From contig JAWKIO010000005.1 of the NCBI GenBank assembly GCA_041394265.1, positions 310,001 through 374,000 of the forward strand: a DNA stretch of 64,000 bases, written 5' to 3'. The translations under genes and the position numbers were made by a program. Source of the DNA: Acidimicrobiales bacterium. Lineage in GTDB: Bacteria; Actinomycetota; Acidimicrobiia; Acidimicrobiales; SZUA-35. Positions 48,647 to 57,748 of this stretch are shown in pieces (position 1 is the stretch's first letter; each line of letters starts with the position of its first letter). The notes beneath the pieces were generated by a model that was not told the origin of the DNA, did no database searches, and worked only from the letters and a program-made list of their open reading frames with translations.

Positions 48647-50598
48647 GCGCCGGCCTGTTCGATGAGATGATCGAGGCGTTCGAGGAGCCGGTGGTGTCGG
48701 TCGGCTTCGTCGATCCAGCCACGACGCTCGGCGTCAGCAGCCAAGGCACGGGTATCAACGCGTTGGGCAGCGAGGACGGTGACCGACGCAGCGTCGGTGC
48801 GCAGGTTCGGACAGTGCTCACAGATGTTGGCGTAGGCGCAGGCGCCCTGGGCGGGGGCTCGGAGGCAGTAGCCGCCGGCGAGTCTGGCTTTGATCGCTGG
48901 CTCGTCCCGCCAGTCGCCGCTGGTGTTGATGGCGTTCACCGGGATCAGGTCCCGGCCGGTCTGGGTGAGGGGCATGGCCCCGATCCTGGTCTTCGCGAGG
49001 TTGAGCGCTCGTTCGTATTCGGCCCGGACGGTCGTGTCGAACAGGTGCCCGTAGCGCAGGCTCATCTGCGCGGACACGTGCCCGAGGAGCGCCATGAGCG
49101 CTTGGAGAGAAACACCGGCGTTGACCATGGCGGTGGCGTAGGTGTGACGGAGTTGGTGTGGGGTGACAGGGCCGATCCCTGCGGCCTCGGCGGAACGGCT
49201 GAGTTCGTGACGGACCGCGGTTTGTGAGAGCCGGCGGCCGTGGTGGGTGAACAGGAACTGGGTGGGACGCCCGTCGCGGGGATGGTTGATCGGCCGGCCC
49301 GGGGTGCGGGTGTCGACGATCCGGTCGATCAGCGCGACGGTTTCGTCATCGAGGGGACCATGCGTTCGGTGTCGAGTTTCCCGAGTGGGACTTTCAACCA
49401 TGATCCGTTCCCGGCGATGTCGTGCACGCAGTCGAGTTCGAGATCGATGAGTTCACCGATACGGAGCCCGACCGCCCGGGCAAGGAGCAGGGCGTCAGCC
49501 GACAGCCGATACGGCGATGCTTCCAACGCGGCAGCGAGTCGACGATCAGCGTCGACGGGAAGGTAGCGGGCAACGGTTTGGGGAGCCGGGGATGATCGGA
49601 ACGGAAGATCAGTCGTCGTGGCGGTGCGTCGTCCCAGCCCCATTCGCCGATCTCGACCAGCATGTGATCGACCGCCCGGATCCGACGGTCCTGATCGGCG
49701 ATCGTGAGCGGGAGCCCGGTCTTCGACGACGACGCGCCGGCGACGGAGTTCAGATACGGCTCGATATGGCGGCGCCGGTCGAGCCCGTTGAACGAGATGA
49801 GCGTCGGGTCGGTGTCGGTGAGGAACAGGCCGAAATGGTTGAGGCGGGTCGCCAACGCAGTCACGGTCTTGGGGCGACACGTGCCGGTCTTGCGTTCCAG
49901 GTAGGCGACCATCAACCCGCCGAGTTCGGGGTGCAACCGGCGAACCGGTCCGTCAGAGGCAACGGTGTCAACGATGGCGGTGGTTGCGTGTCGAGCACGC
50001 CGAGATGGAACAACACCTGATGAGCACACACGATCGCGCTGCGATAGTGCCGCCAGCCCTGACCCGTAACCGCCTCACGATCGGTGCATGCCCGGGCCAG
50101 CGCGTCGAGGTCGGCGACGGTGATCTGATCGAGACGGCGACCGGTTTGGATCAACACCCGGCCGATCGACTGGGACCCGGCCCGGCGGGCCTGGATCGGG
50201 GTGAACCCGACCTCGACCGCCGCCGTAACAAACGCCGCCATGTCGTCGCCGATCGGCGTGCCGGCGCTGGCGGACCAGAACGCTGAGAGTTTGCGTCTCA
50301 CCAGCCAATCCCAACCCGGGCGGACACGGCCCGACATCATCAACATCGCCAACAACGCCGTCGCTGACGGATCGATGGCGAGGCGAACGTCCAACGGTTC
50401 GGCCTCCCAGGCCGACGGCTCAGGCCATGCTCGCAGGAACAATCGGGCGGCGCGTTCCGAAGTCACGTTGCCCCGCCCCGTGGCGGTCATGTATTCCCGG
50501 TAGATCTCGAACAACTCGTCGCCCTGGGGCAGCGGGCCGGCTGGTTCAGGACTGGTGGCGTTGTCGTTGACGGGCAGCATCGAACTCAGCTTTGACAT
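48643..50598 (-). pseudogene. tnpB: TnpB-like tyrosine recombinase, split by three frameshifts
   Basis: Reading from about 50598 the protein continues through three frames, which join logically. Segment 1 ends DRFAG near 49945. Segment 2 (RRLHPELGGLMVAYLERKTG to SDHPRLPKPLP) ends near 49565. Segment 3 (RYLPVDADRRLAAALEASPY, GLRIGELIDLELDC, KLDTERMVP) ends near 49355. Segment 4 (LDDETVALIDRIVD, TPHQLRHTYATAMVNAGVSL, LLGHVSAQMSLRYGHL) has a Cys-rich tail. The catalytic R (GLRIGE), HxxR (HQLRH), H and Y are all present across the pieces. Each junction is a single-base indel in or beside a GC homopolymer, so assembly error cannot be excluded. Confidence 0.82.
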
Positions 50599-51667
50599 GG
50601 GTCGGAGCCAGATGGACATAGCGGGCAGTGGTGTCGATATGGGTATGGCCGAGCAGGGCCTGCATCACCGCCAGATCAACCCCGGCCTCGGCCAGCGCAG
50701 TGCCGAAGGTGTGGCGCAACGCGTGCGGATGCCCGCCCGCAACACCAGACAGTTCCCGGTGATACCGGAAGATCCGCCGCAGCCCGGCCGTGGTCAACGG
50801 CTGCCCGCGGGTCGGGCCCTTGGCAACGATGAACAACCGGCCGCTCGCCGTCTCGGGCCGCTCCGCCAGCAGGTAGGTCTGGATCACCCCGGCAACATCG
50901 ACATCGAGCGGGACACGACGTTCCTTAGCGCCCTTGCCGTTCACCCGGAGCCAGCGGCCACCAATGTCGACATCGGTGACGTCGAGGCCGAGAACCTCGA
51001 CCGAGCGCAGACCACAGAACACCATCAACCCGGCGATCGCCCGGTCACGCCACGTCAACAACGACCCAAACAAGGCCACGACCTGGTCGGCGTCGAGCGA
51101 CCGTGGCAGCCGGTTCGCCTCGCGGACACGTATCGGTGAACGCCGCCGAGGGCGACGCTCGACATGCGACAACATGCCGCCACGCTCCGCCGGCGACCGA
51201 CGACGCGCCTCAGCGCCCTTGGGAACCGGGTTCCCCAACTCCGGGCACCGCATCGTCCGGAACGTGAACATGCCCGACACCGCCGCCAACCGGAGGTTCA
51301 CCGTCGACGGCGACAAAGCGTCAGCACGACGACCGTTCATCAACACCACGTTCGGTCCCGGCCGGCCAGCAACCCGCTCGACCCGGCACGCCGCCAAGAA
51401 CCTGAGCAACACATCAGTCGTCACCTCGGCCAAGTCGATCTCCTCAGCATCGAGCCAACGGACGAACGCGAGGAGCCCGTAGCCGTACGTCCGGATCGTT
51501 CGAGGCGAATAGTTCCGGTCGGCCAGATAGCTCAAATACTCGTCGACCAACCCGAACCGTTCCGCCCCCGCACCCCCGATCGACCAGACCCCGACATCGT
51601 CTTGCTCGAGGATCAACCCAGCGGCAGGCACACCAAAACATGTAAACCCGACGCCAGAGAAACGCAA
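50546..51667 (-). CDS. tnpA: TnpA-like tyrosine recombinase
   Basis: The 373-residue protein has an N-terminal SAM-like core-binding domain (GLVDEYLSYLADRNYSPRTIRTYGYGLLAFVRWL) and a full catalytic domain: Arg in GLRSVEVLGLDVTDV, HPHALRHTFGTALAEAGVDL (HxxR), LLGHTHIDTTARYVHL (H, Y). It appears intact. It overlaps the tnpB start by about 50 bases, as in other recombinase trios, and is the first gene read from the element's right end. Confidence 0.87.
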   Translation of the reverse strand: MRFSGVGFTCFGVPAAGLILEQDDVGVWSIGGAGAERFGLVDEYLSYLADRNYSPRTIRTYGYGLLAFVRWLDAEEIDLAEVTTDVLLRFLAACRVERVAGRPGPNVVLMNGRRADALSPSTVNLRLAAVSGMFTFRTMRCPELGNPVPKGAEARRRSPAERGGMLSHVERRPRRRSPIRVREANRLPRSLDADQVVALFGSLLTWRDRAIAGLMVFCGLRSVEVLGLDVTDVDIGGRWLRVNGKGAKERRVPLDVDVAGVIQTYLLAERPETASGRLFIVAKGPTRGQPLTTAGLRRIFRYHRELSGVAGGHPHALRHTFGTALAEAGVDLAVMQALLGHTHIDTTARYVHLAPTHVKAEFDAARQRQRHQS

Positions 51668-51747
51668 GGAAGAATCTCAGGAAACCCAGTAACTATCTGG
51701 GCTCAAGCCGCCAACACCAGATCCGATTGGCCGGTAAAGGGGCAGCA

Positions 51748-52731
51748 GCCGACCTGGCCCATCGACGAGCGGATCCGCCCGTTCACCCGCAGGCAGTGCC
51801 GGAACGCCCTCGAGGTGTACTCACTCCCACGATCAGAATGAAAGATCGCTCGCCGGCGGACCCGCCGGTTCCGGCGGGCCATCACGATCGCTGCGCACAC
51901 CAGCTCGGCCCGATGATGCTCGGCCATGGCCCAACCGATCACTTCACGGTTGTACAGATCGATCACCGTGGCCAAGAACACCGGGCCTTCCCACGTGTCG
52001 ATCTGGGTGATGTCGCCAACCAGGCGGACCCCGGGCCGCGTGGCGGCGAAGTCACGGCCGATGAGATCAGGGGCCGGCGGGGTCCCATCGGGTTGGGTGA
52101 GATGCCGCCACGGCGCCGGATGACACGACTCCAGGCCCTGTTCGGCCATCAGATCCCGGACCAGCCGGTCACACACCACGATCCCCTCATCCGCAAGTTG
52201 GGCGTGCACTTTGCGGTAGCCGAACACACCATTGGACGCACCGAACACTCGGGCGACCTCACCGGCCAGCCACACCCGGCGACGAGCGGCGGCAGAGGGG
52301 TGCGGCGGCGCCAGGCGTAGAACCCAGACTCCGACACCTGCGCCCACCCGCACATGCGGGCGATCGGGAACTCGGGCTTCTCCCCAGCAACAGCGATCTG
52401 GTCGATCACTGCGAACCACGCTTCGGGCGTTGTTCGGCTGCGAAGAAGCCCGCCGCTTTTTCAAGAACTCGTTCTCCTGCCCGGCCCAATACAGGTCGTC
52501 CTTCGCCTGCTTGAGTTCGGCGCGGAGACGCTTGTTCTCGGCCGCGAGATCGGATTCTTCGGTTTCGGCCACTCGGGACTCCTCCTGGCGGGCTCGACGA
52601 AGCCAGGTTCGCAGAGTCTCATGCGAGATGCCGAGTTCTTGGGCGACCTCACGCACCGGTCGGGAGTACTCGGTGACTTGACGACAAGCCTGAGCACGGA
52701 ACTCAGGCGATGGCTTGATGCCCTTCGGCAC
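51748..52731 (-). pseudogene. IS3-family transposase OrfA/OrfB, interrupted
   Basis: OrfA starts MPKGIKPSPEFRAQACRQV, with an HTH and a leucine zipper (RVAETEESDLAAENKRLRAEL) and ends around a slippery A-rich site (TTGAAAAAG) typical of programmed -1 frameshifting to OrfB. OrfB has MIDQIAVAGEKPEFPIARMCGWAQVSESGFYAW, an extra indel near 52310, FGYRKVHAQLADEG, RLVGDITQIDTWEGPVFLATVIDLYNREVIGWAM (first Asp), and AIFHSDRGSEYTSRAF (second Asp). It stops after SMGQVGC at about 51748, where foreign DNA begins. The missing Glu-containing end is at 46431-46640. Confidence 0.87.
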
Positions 52732-52761
52732 GATGACACTTCCCTTCAGCAGGGCAGCCCC

Positions 52762-52998
52762 TCACCGCGAAATCCGTTCCCCACTCCACACCGACGCCGC
52801 CATCAGACCAGAGCCGGCAAATGCCCAACGGATGCCGGTGGTCTGAGTGAGGACGAAACCGGGATCGTTGCCCATGTCGATCAGGTAGTAGGCACCGGTC
52901 ATGAAGAGTCCGACCGAGCCGACCATCAACAGCGATATCGCTCTCGGACTCACCCTGACCAGCACGACCCGTGGTGATCCCTCCGTTGCCGTGTTCAT
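52762..52998 (-). CDS. Small hypothetical membrane protein
   Basis: The 78-residue product (ATG 52998) has two hydrophobic segments (AISLLMVGSVGLFMTGAYYLI and WAFAGSGLMAASVWSG). No family is recognised. It is the first gene-like frame right of the IS3 element, with no recognisable part of the missing oxidase. Confidence 0.4.
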   Translation of the reverse strand: MNTATEGSPRVVLVRVSPRAISLLMVGSVGLFMTGAYYLIDMGNDPGFVLTQTTGIRWAFAGSGLMAASVWSGERISR

Positions 52999-53091
52999 GT
53001 CGTTCGGGCTCCAGAGGATGCGGCTTCAGACCGTCGAGCTTGCTGCAGTCCGTGAGCAACGGCAGGCTACGGAACGAACACCCCTTCGGAA

Positions 53092-53418
53092 GTGTTGGTG
53101 CGTTCAAGCGACAGTACTCGCGTGTCATCGATCGTGTCTTTCGTCGCTGCCGGCAACGATCGTTCCTGGAGTCCTGACAATTCGACGGAGGCAGTAGTGG
53201 TTGTCCCAATCGTCATCGCGCTCGTGTGCTGGGTGCTCGCCTGGGTTCTACGCCGAGTTGGTCGAGCCGTTCCGAGGGTTGGCTTCAAGGAGCTTGGTCG
53301 TAGGGGCGGGACCTATGACGATGTTCTGAATTTCCGGCTTCACATGCTGCCTCCGACTCTCGTTGTCGTCGGCCTCTTCGCTCTCGCGTTGGGCGTGCTC
53401 AAACAGCTCGGCTGGTAG
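53092..53418 (+). CDS. Small hypothetical membrane protein
   Basis: The 108-residue open frame (a start near 53197 is also possible) encodes two helices (VVVVPIVIALVCWVLAWVLRRVG and MLPPTLVVVGLFALALGVLKQLGW) with a basic loop between. No family is recognised, and codon choice (GTTGTC, CTCGTTGTCGTC) is compatible with coding. Confidence 0.4.
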   Translation: MLVRSSDSTRVSSIVSFVAAGNDRSWSPDNSTEAVVVVPIVIALVCWVLAWVLRRVGRAVPRVGFKELGRRGGTYDDVLNFRLHMLPPTLVVVGLFALALGVLKQLGW

Positions 53419-53664
53419 AGCCGCAGGAACGTCTCCAGGCCTTCGTTCGGCGGCGGTTCGTGCGGGTAGCGACAAGAGAGTTCTGGGGCGCTTCGGGCCA
53501 GAGTGATCTCCGTAGCTCCATTCCGATCGACCACAGCATCTCTGCAGCACTGAGCGACGCAGCCCTGTCGATGTCGGGCGAGTTGATCTTCAGCAGCGAT
53601 CAGATACTCATGGCTTCGCCGACGCTCGGTTCCTCACGTGGCTGTCGCTCTACGCTGGGCGGGC

Positions 53665-54186
53665 ATGGCGGACCAGGCGGTGTCGATCGTGATTGTTCGC
53701 TACAACCGTGCCCGGATGTACGCGGGATTGTTCGTGTTGCCGCTCGCAGCGTTCGTCCTGTGGCTCGGTCTGAACGGCGAGGCCGGCCTTGGCCGCAACG
53801 CGATCGCACGCGTCGTCGGGGCCGGCTCCTTGTTCTTCGCCACGATCACCTTGGTCGGTCTGGCCTGGCGGCGGAACAGCTTGATCGTCGGCCGGCGAGG
53901 TGAGCTGCTCGTTTACCAGTACGTTCCCTGGCCCCGCACCCGACGGTTGGCTGGTGATCTCCGCGACGTCGAACTGGTGTCCCCACCGCTTCCGCTACCC
54001 GAGCCGGTTCCCTTCGCGACCCTGCTCAAGCAGCATTTCAGCACGTTCGCAGTGTCACCACCGAGGCTGACCTGGGTCACGTTCGTGTTCCAAGGCTCCG
54101 CCGGGTCAATCTGTGCCGATGTTGCTCTGGAACGTGTCGAGCCGGGGTTCGTCGAGAACTTCGCGGCCTGGAAGACGCTTCAGTAG
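53665..54186 (+). CDS. Hypothetical membrane protein (pair with 55282)
   Basis: ATG 53665 gives 173 residues with two helices (AGLFVLPLAAFVLWLGL and VVGAGSLFFATITLVGLAW), then a soluble part with GRRGELLVYQYVPWPRTRRLAGDLRDVELVSPPLPLPEP. The GDLRDVE element and the layout (two N-terminal helices, then a beta-type domain) recur in the gene at 55282, suggesting paralogues. The function is unknown. Confidence 0.5.
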   Translation: MADQAVSIVIVRYNRARMYAGLFVLPLAAFVLWLGLNGEAGLGRNAIARVVGAGSLFFATITLVGLAWRRNSLIVGRRGELLVYQYVPWPRTRRLAGDLRDVELVSPPLPLPEPVPFATLLKQHFSTFAVSPPRLTWVTFVFQGSAGSICADVALERVEPGFVENFAAWKTLQ

Positions 54187-54340
54187 CGACCCAGCGGGCC
54201 ACGTTGCTGAGCAACGATGCGACACGCGAACACGACACCAGCGATCGCCGATACACCGAACATGTCACGTCCTTCCCCGAGCAGTCACGCTGGAGGCGTG
54301 GAACGCCTGGGTGCAGTGTGCTCTAGCCTCGAATACATCT

Positions 54341-54790
54341 ATGGGGACCAGCACGCCTGCCAGGTTCGAGCCAGCGGCCGGAGTCGACACTGCCTACCAC
54401 GCACGCAGGACCGTGTTCTGGACATCGATTCTCATCGCCCACATCAGCATCATGGCTGTGCTCGCGGTTCCGGTGCCGGGACTCGAGCTGCACCGCCTGT
54501 TTGCTGGGGGTGTCGTCTTCGTCAGCGCCAACGCCGCGTCCCAGTTGATCGAGTATCACGGCCGACGCACCGGCTACCGGCCTGCGACGCACCGGATCCT
54601 CGGCCGACAGACAGAAGTCGGGAACGACCATTGCTCGATGATGGTCGCGAGCGCTCCGATCTGGCGGCAGTTGTGGCGTATGGCCGGCTACCAGGAACGA
54701 ACCGAACGGATCCTGCCAAGGTTGGCGATGATCAGCTTCGGGGCCCTGTTCGGCTTCGGTGTCGTGCACATGGTCGATATCAACGCGTAG
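54341..54790 (+). CDS. Hypothetical membrane protein
   Basis: ATG 54341 gives 149 residues: MGTSTPARFEPAAGVDTAYHARR, a helix (VFWTSILIAHISIMAVLAVPVPG), a second (LFAGGVVFVSANAASQLIEYHG), and a third at the end (LAMISFGALFGFGVVHMV). No family is recognised. Confidence 0.45.
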   Translation: MGTSTPARFEPAAGVDTAYHARRTVFWTSILIAHISIMAVLAVPVPGLELHRLFAGGVVFVSANAASQLIEYHGRRTGYRPATHRILGRQTEVGNDHCSMMVASAPIWRQLWRMAGYQERTERILPRLAMISFGALFGFGVVHMVDINA

Positions 54791-54894
54791 AACGTCACTC
54801 TCCGGATCGGCGCAACGCAACCCGCAACCCAGGCCGCACCGCTCAGGCCCTCGGCGTTGACCCACCCACCGGTCCCGACCGACTCTCGCCGACA

Positions 54895-55269
54895 ATGCTG
54901 CATCCCTTGGCCGCTCGGATCATCGAAAGCGAGCAGCGAGATGCCATCTACCCTGGCAACAGGTCTGGGAGGTCCGAGGAGCGGCACGAACTTGTCGCTG
55001 CTCAGCGCAGACGGAAGGACGACCGGCCAGTGCACGTGGTTTGGAGCGAAGTGGCATGGTCGACGGCGTTCGCGGTCGCGCTGTTCCTTGCCGCCGGACT
55101 CATCCGTTGGCGCGGTACCCGACGAGGAACGACCCCGCTGCCGAGTCTGCAGAAAGATCAATCGATCAGCACGATCTATCACCACCAGATGGCGGAACTT
55201 CCCCGCACGCTCGTGGTTACGGGTGCGGCGAGTCTGCTCCTGCCGTGGCTTGCCGCCGTTTTCCGCTAG
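54895..55269 (+). CDS. Hypothetical membrane protein
   Basis: The frame from ATG 54895 gives 124 residues; a GTG at 55033 is an alternative start. It contains two helices (VAWSTAFAVALFLAAGLIRW and TLVVTGAASLLLPWLAAVF) around a polar loop. It resembles the small membrane gene at 53092 in size and layout, but sequence identity is not obvious. Confidence 0.4.
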   Translation: MLHPLAARIIESEQRDAIYPGNRSGRSEERHELVAAQRRRKDDRPVHVVWSEVAWSTAFAVALFLAAGLIRWRGTRRGTTPLPSLQKDQSISTIYHHQMAELPRTLVVTGAASLLLPWLAAVFR

Positions 55270-55281
55270 AGGCCGCGTCTC

Positions 55282-55758
55282 TTGGATGACAGGTTCGTTC
55301 TTGTTCGGGTCGGGTTCTTCCGGTTCTTGGCGGCCGAGGCGGTCGGCGCCGGCATCTGTCTGATCGTCTACTTGCTGATCACGACGAGTCACGGTCCGAG
55401 CGTGTACACCTCGCCGCCAGCGAAGGCGGTCTCGGCGTTCATCTTCGTGTTCTGCATGTTCTGGATGGCGTACTTCGCCGGTTGGATGATGATCACTCGA
55501 GGGATCCAGCTCGAAGGGACACGCAACTCGCTCGTACGCACCGTGGTGTTGCCGACCCGCACCAACCCGTTTCGGCTGGCCATCGATGGCGACCTTCGAG
55601 ACGTCGAGTTTCGGATGAAGCCCCATCCGCACATCGATCGTGTCGTGGTCCTCACGCTTCACGGCTCGGCCGGACGGCTCGACTTCCCGCTCAGCCGCTT
55701 CATCGTCACCAACGACATCCACGACCGGGAGCGAGCGTGGCAGACATCCACGCAGTAG
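55282..55758 (+). CDS. Hypothetical membrane protein (paralogue of 53665)
   Basis: A TTG at 55282 opens a 158-residue frame; the start is uncertain. It has two helices (FFRFLAAEAVGAGICLIVYLLI and SAFIFVFCMFWMAYFAGWMMI), then RTVVLPTRTNPFRLAIDGDLRDVEFRMKPHPHIDRVVVLTLHGSAGRLDFPL. It shares GDLRDVE and domain order with the protein at 53665. The function is unknown. Confidence 0.45.
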   Translation: MDDRFVLVRVGFFRFLAAEAVGAGICLIVYLLITTSHGPSVYTSPPAKAVSAFIFVFCMFWMAYFAGWMMITRGIQLEGTRNSLVRTVVLPTRTNPFRLAIDGDLRDVEFRMKPHPHIDRVVVLTLHGSAGRLDFPLSRFIVTNDIHDRERAWQTSTQ

Positions 55759-57490
55759 CGCACCACCCCCAATGTCCCAGGACTCCGCGACACTCGGTCA
55801 CGCCGGGTCAGCGCGACGTCTCGTCGCCCAGAACGGTCCCCGGCAAGCGCCAGCCAATTCGGCGACAACCGTCCCCAAACGCGCGGTCAATATCCAGATG
55901 GGGCATGCCCCCAGGGTGCCGATAGGTGACGCTTCGATATCGCCGCTCGCGAACAGTCAGGCGGCACCTCTCCGCCCATGCAAATCACGCCCGTACAGTG
56001 TTGACACGTCCGGCTGCTCCGCCGCCGAGCCGAGGATGCGCGCAGCCAACGCCGACTGCACCAACCACTGCACCAGCGGCTCCGAGCGGCGAACCAACGG
56101 CTGCACCACCCGCTGCACCAACATCGCAGAAGTGCAGCCCAGGCCGCGCCAACGCACATCGGGGCGATCGCCGGTGGAGCGATCGTCATCCGAGCTTCAC
56201 CGGGAAGATGACCGGTGGCTCCGCAGGCAGCCCCGCCTTCACGACGTGCGGAGGCGACCGATGGCCACGGCCACAGGCCTGGCCGGCCATCACGAAGTCG
56301 CCTCCCTCAAGCACAACGGCGCCCCGTGAACATGCTCCGAATCGCTCGAAGCGCCATCCATCGCCCGTCCGCAATTCGTCGCTCGCCACGCCACAGCCGA
56401 CGACTCCAGCAGATCCCAAAACGTCCGGCACAGACTTGCTACTTCCGCCGGTGGCGGAGCTAACGGGCGCATCGCCACTGCCGATACACCGGGGTTCGCG
56501 GCGACCCGCCACGACGTCAGACAGCTGGCCAGCTCGGCGGGCCGGGAACGCGAGCCTCGATCGACAAGCCGTTTCCGCCGCCAGGCGGAAGGGGCAAGTC
56601 TGTGCCGAACATTGGAGCGAGAACTGGTGCAGTGCGTGCTGGGCCGAGTCGCGGCCGAGAAGGGTTCGTGCTGACTGGTGAGCGATCGACCATGCGATCG
56701 GAACGCGGTCAACTTGGGGCGGCGGCTGGCGTGTACGCCAGCGTCGATCGCTGTCGCAGCGCCCGTGTGCCCGCAACGTGACGAGTACGTGGAGTCCGGC
56801 CACATCGCCGATGTTCCGCCCGAGCGACACAACACCACGATCAGATCCTCGACGCCGCGAGGGACCCCCAGGGACGTTCTGACAGCGAGGCAGCAGGCTT
56901 CCGCAGCACACCGTCGCAGTGCGCTCCCGGTCGAGCGGTCAGCTACGTCACCGGTTCTGTCGAGAGTGCTGACGTCGATCATGGACGCACCGCCAAGCGC
57001 TGGCTGACCACTGGCAAGCACCGGGTTGTCGCTGACCTCTCCCCCGCCGCTCGCCTCGGCATCGTCGAGGCAAGCGCTGATGGGTGCAAGGTCGGCGCTC
57101 ACTGTTCGCAGTGACCTGACAGCGGATGCGACAAGCGCGGCGGCGGTCGTGCAGATGCCGAGCCGCGCATAGGCCAATGAGGCGGATCGTGTCGGTGGTG
57201 CAGCGCTCAAACAGGTTGGTGCAGTTCTCGGTGCAGTGGCATTCGGTGTGGAACCGAACGAGCACACAACCACCCCGGTGGTCCGGGAGCGCAGTGCTGC
57301 TTCCGCAACGCCGTCGCTCTCCGAAAGCCCGTACCTCTCTCGTGACCCGGGGCCGGACTGGTCACGTCTCGAGCGGACGCTGCGCGCCTCGCCCATCTGA
57401 TTGGCGTTGAATGTGAGCAGGAGCTGTCGCGTTGGGCGTCCGTTGTCCGCCTTCCTGTGTCGTCCGACGACGTCCGAGAGGAAGACACCA
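55759..57490. other. 1.7-kb region without a convincing gene
   Basis: Long open frames occur on both strands, as expected at this GC content, but none shows family motifs, a good ribosome site or consistent codon use. Several 40- to 100-codon plus-strand stretches look protein-like but lie in different frames, which could mean decayed genes. Clusters of CTGCACCA repeats occur at 56056-56119 on plus and 57197-57236 on minus. Confidence 0.5.
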
Positions 57491-57748
57491 ATGCCCGGCA
57501 TCCACGATCTACCTGATCTACTCACCGTGGAGGAGGCGGCAAGCGCACTGCGCATCAGCCGATCGTCCGCCTACGAACTGACCATGCTCTACCGAGCGGA
57601 CCCGAGCACGGGACTTCCCGTGATCCGCCTCGGGCGGCGCCTACGAATTCCGAAGCGATCGCTCGAAGCCATGCTCGACGCAGCCAAGCTTCAGGCACCG
57701 GGCGCCGATGCATCCGGGTTCGGCAATCAGAGATCGATCGACAGCTGA
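57491..57748 (+). CDS. Excisionase-like helix-turn-helix protein
   Basis: The 85-residue protein reads LPDLLTVEEAASALRISRSSAYELTMLYRADPSTGLPVIRLGRRLRIPKRSLEAMLD, a MerR-like excisionase HTH of the HTH_17 type. It runs toward the integrase and overlaps its 3' end by 22 bases. By position and fold it is the island's directionality factor. Confidence 0.82.
   Translation: MPGIHDLPDLLTVEEAASALRISRSSAYELTMLYRADPSTGLPVIRLGRRLRIPKRSLEAMLDAAKLQAPGADASGFGNQRSIDS

Larger units (their letters stand above)
48292..51744 (-). mobile_element. Tn554-like recombinase-trio element
   Basis: Three consecutive leftward genes, tnpA, tnpB (broken) and tnpC, form the Tn554-type set. The outer ends share the inverted motif ACCGGCCAATC (48291-48301, and 51728-51738 in the other orientation). 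The element lies inside the IS3-family transposase gene. No cargo gene is seen beyond the recombinases. Confidence 0.72.

Noticed and set aside
52746..53091. Remaining C-terminal half of the truncated multicopper oxidase right of the mobile block
   Set aside because: No HxxHxH or HCHxxxH motif is found in any frame there, so the 3' part has been lost.
56290..57555. 421-codon open frame on the minus strand
   Set aside because: Composition is Ser/Arg/Ala-rich without motifs, it lacks a good start, and competing frames on the other strand look equally protein-like; long open frames are expected by chance at this GC content.
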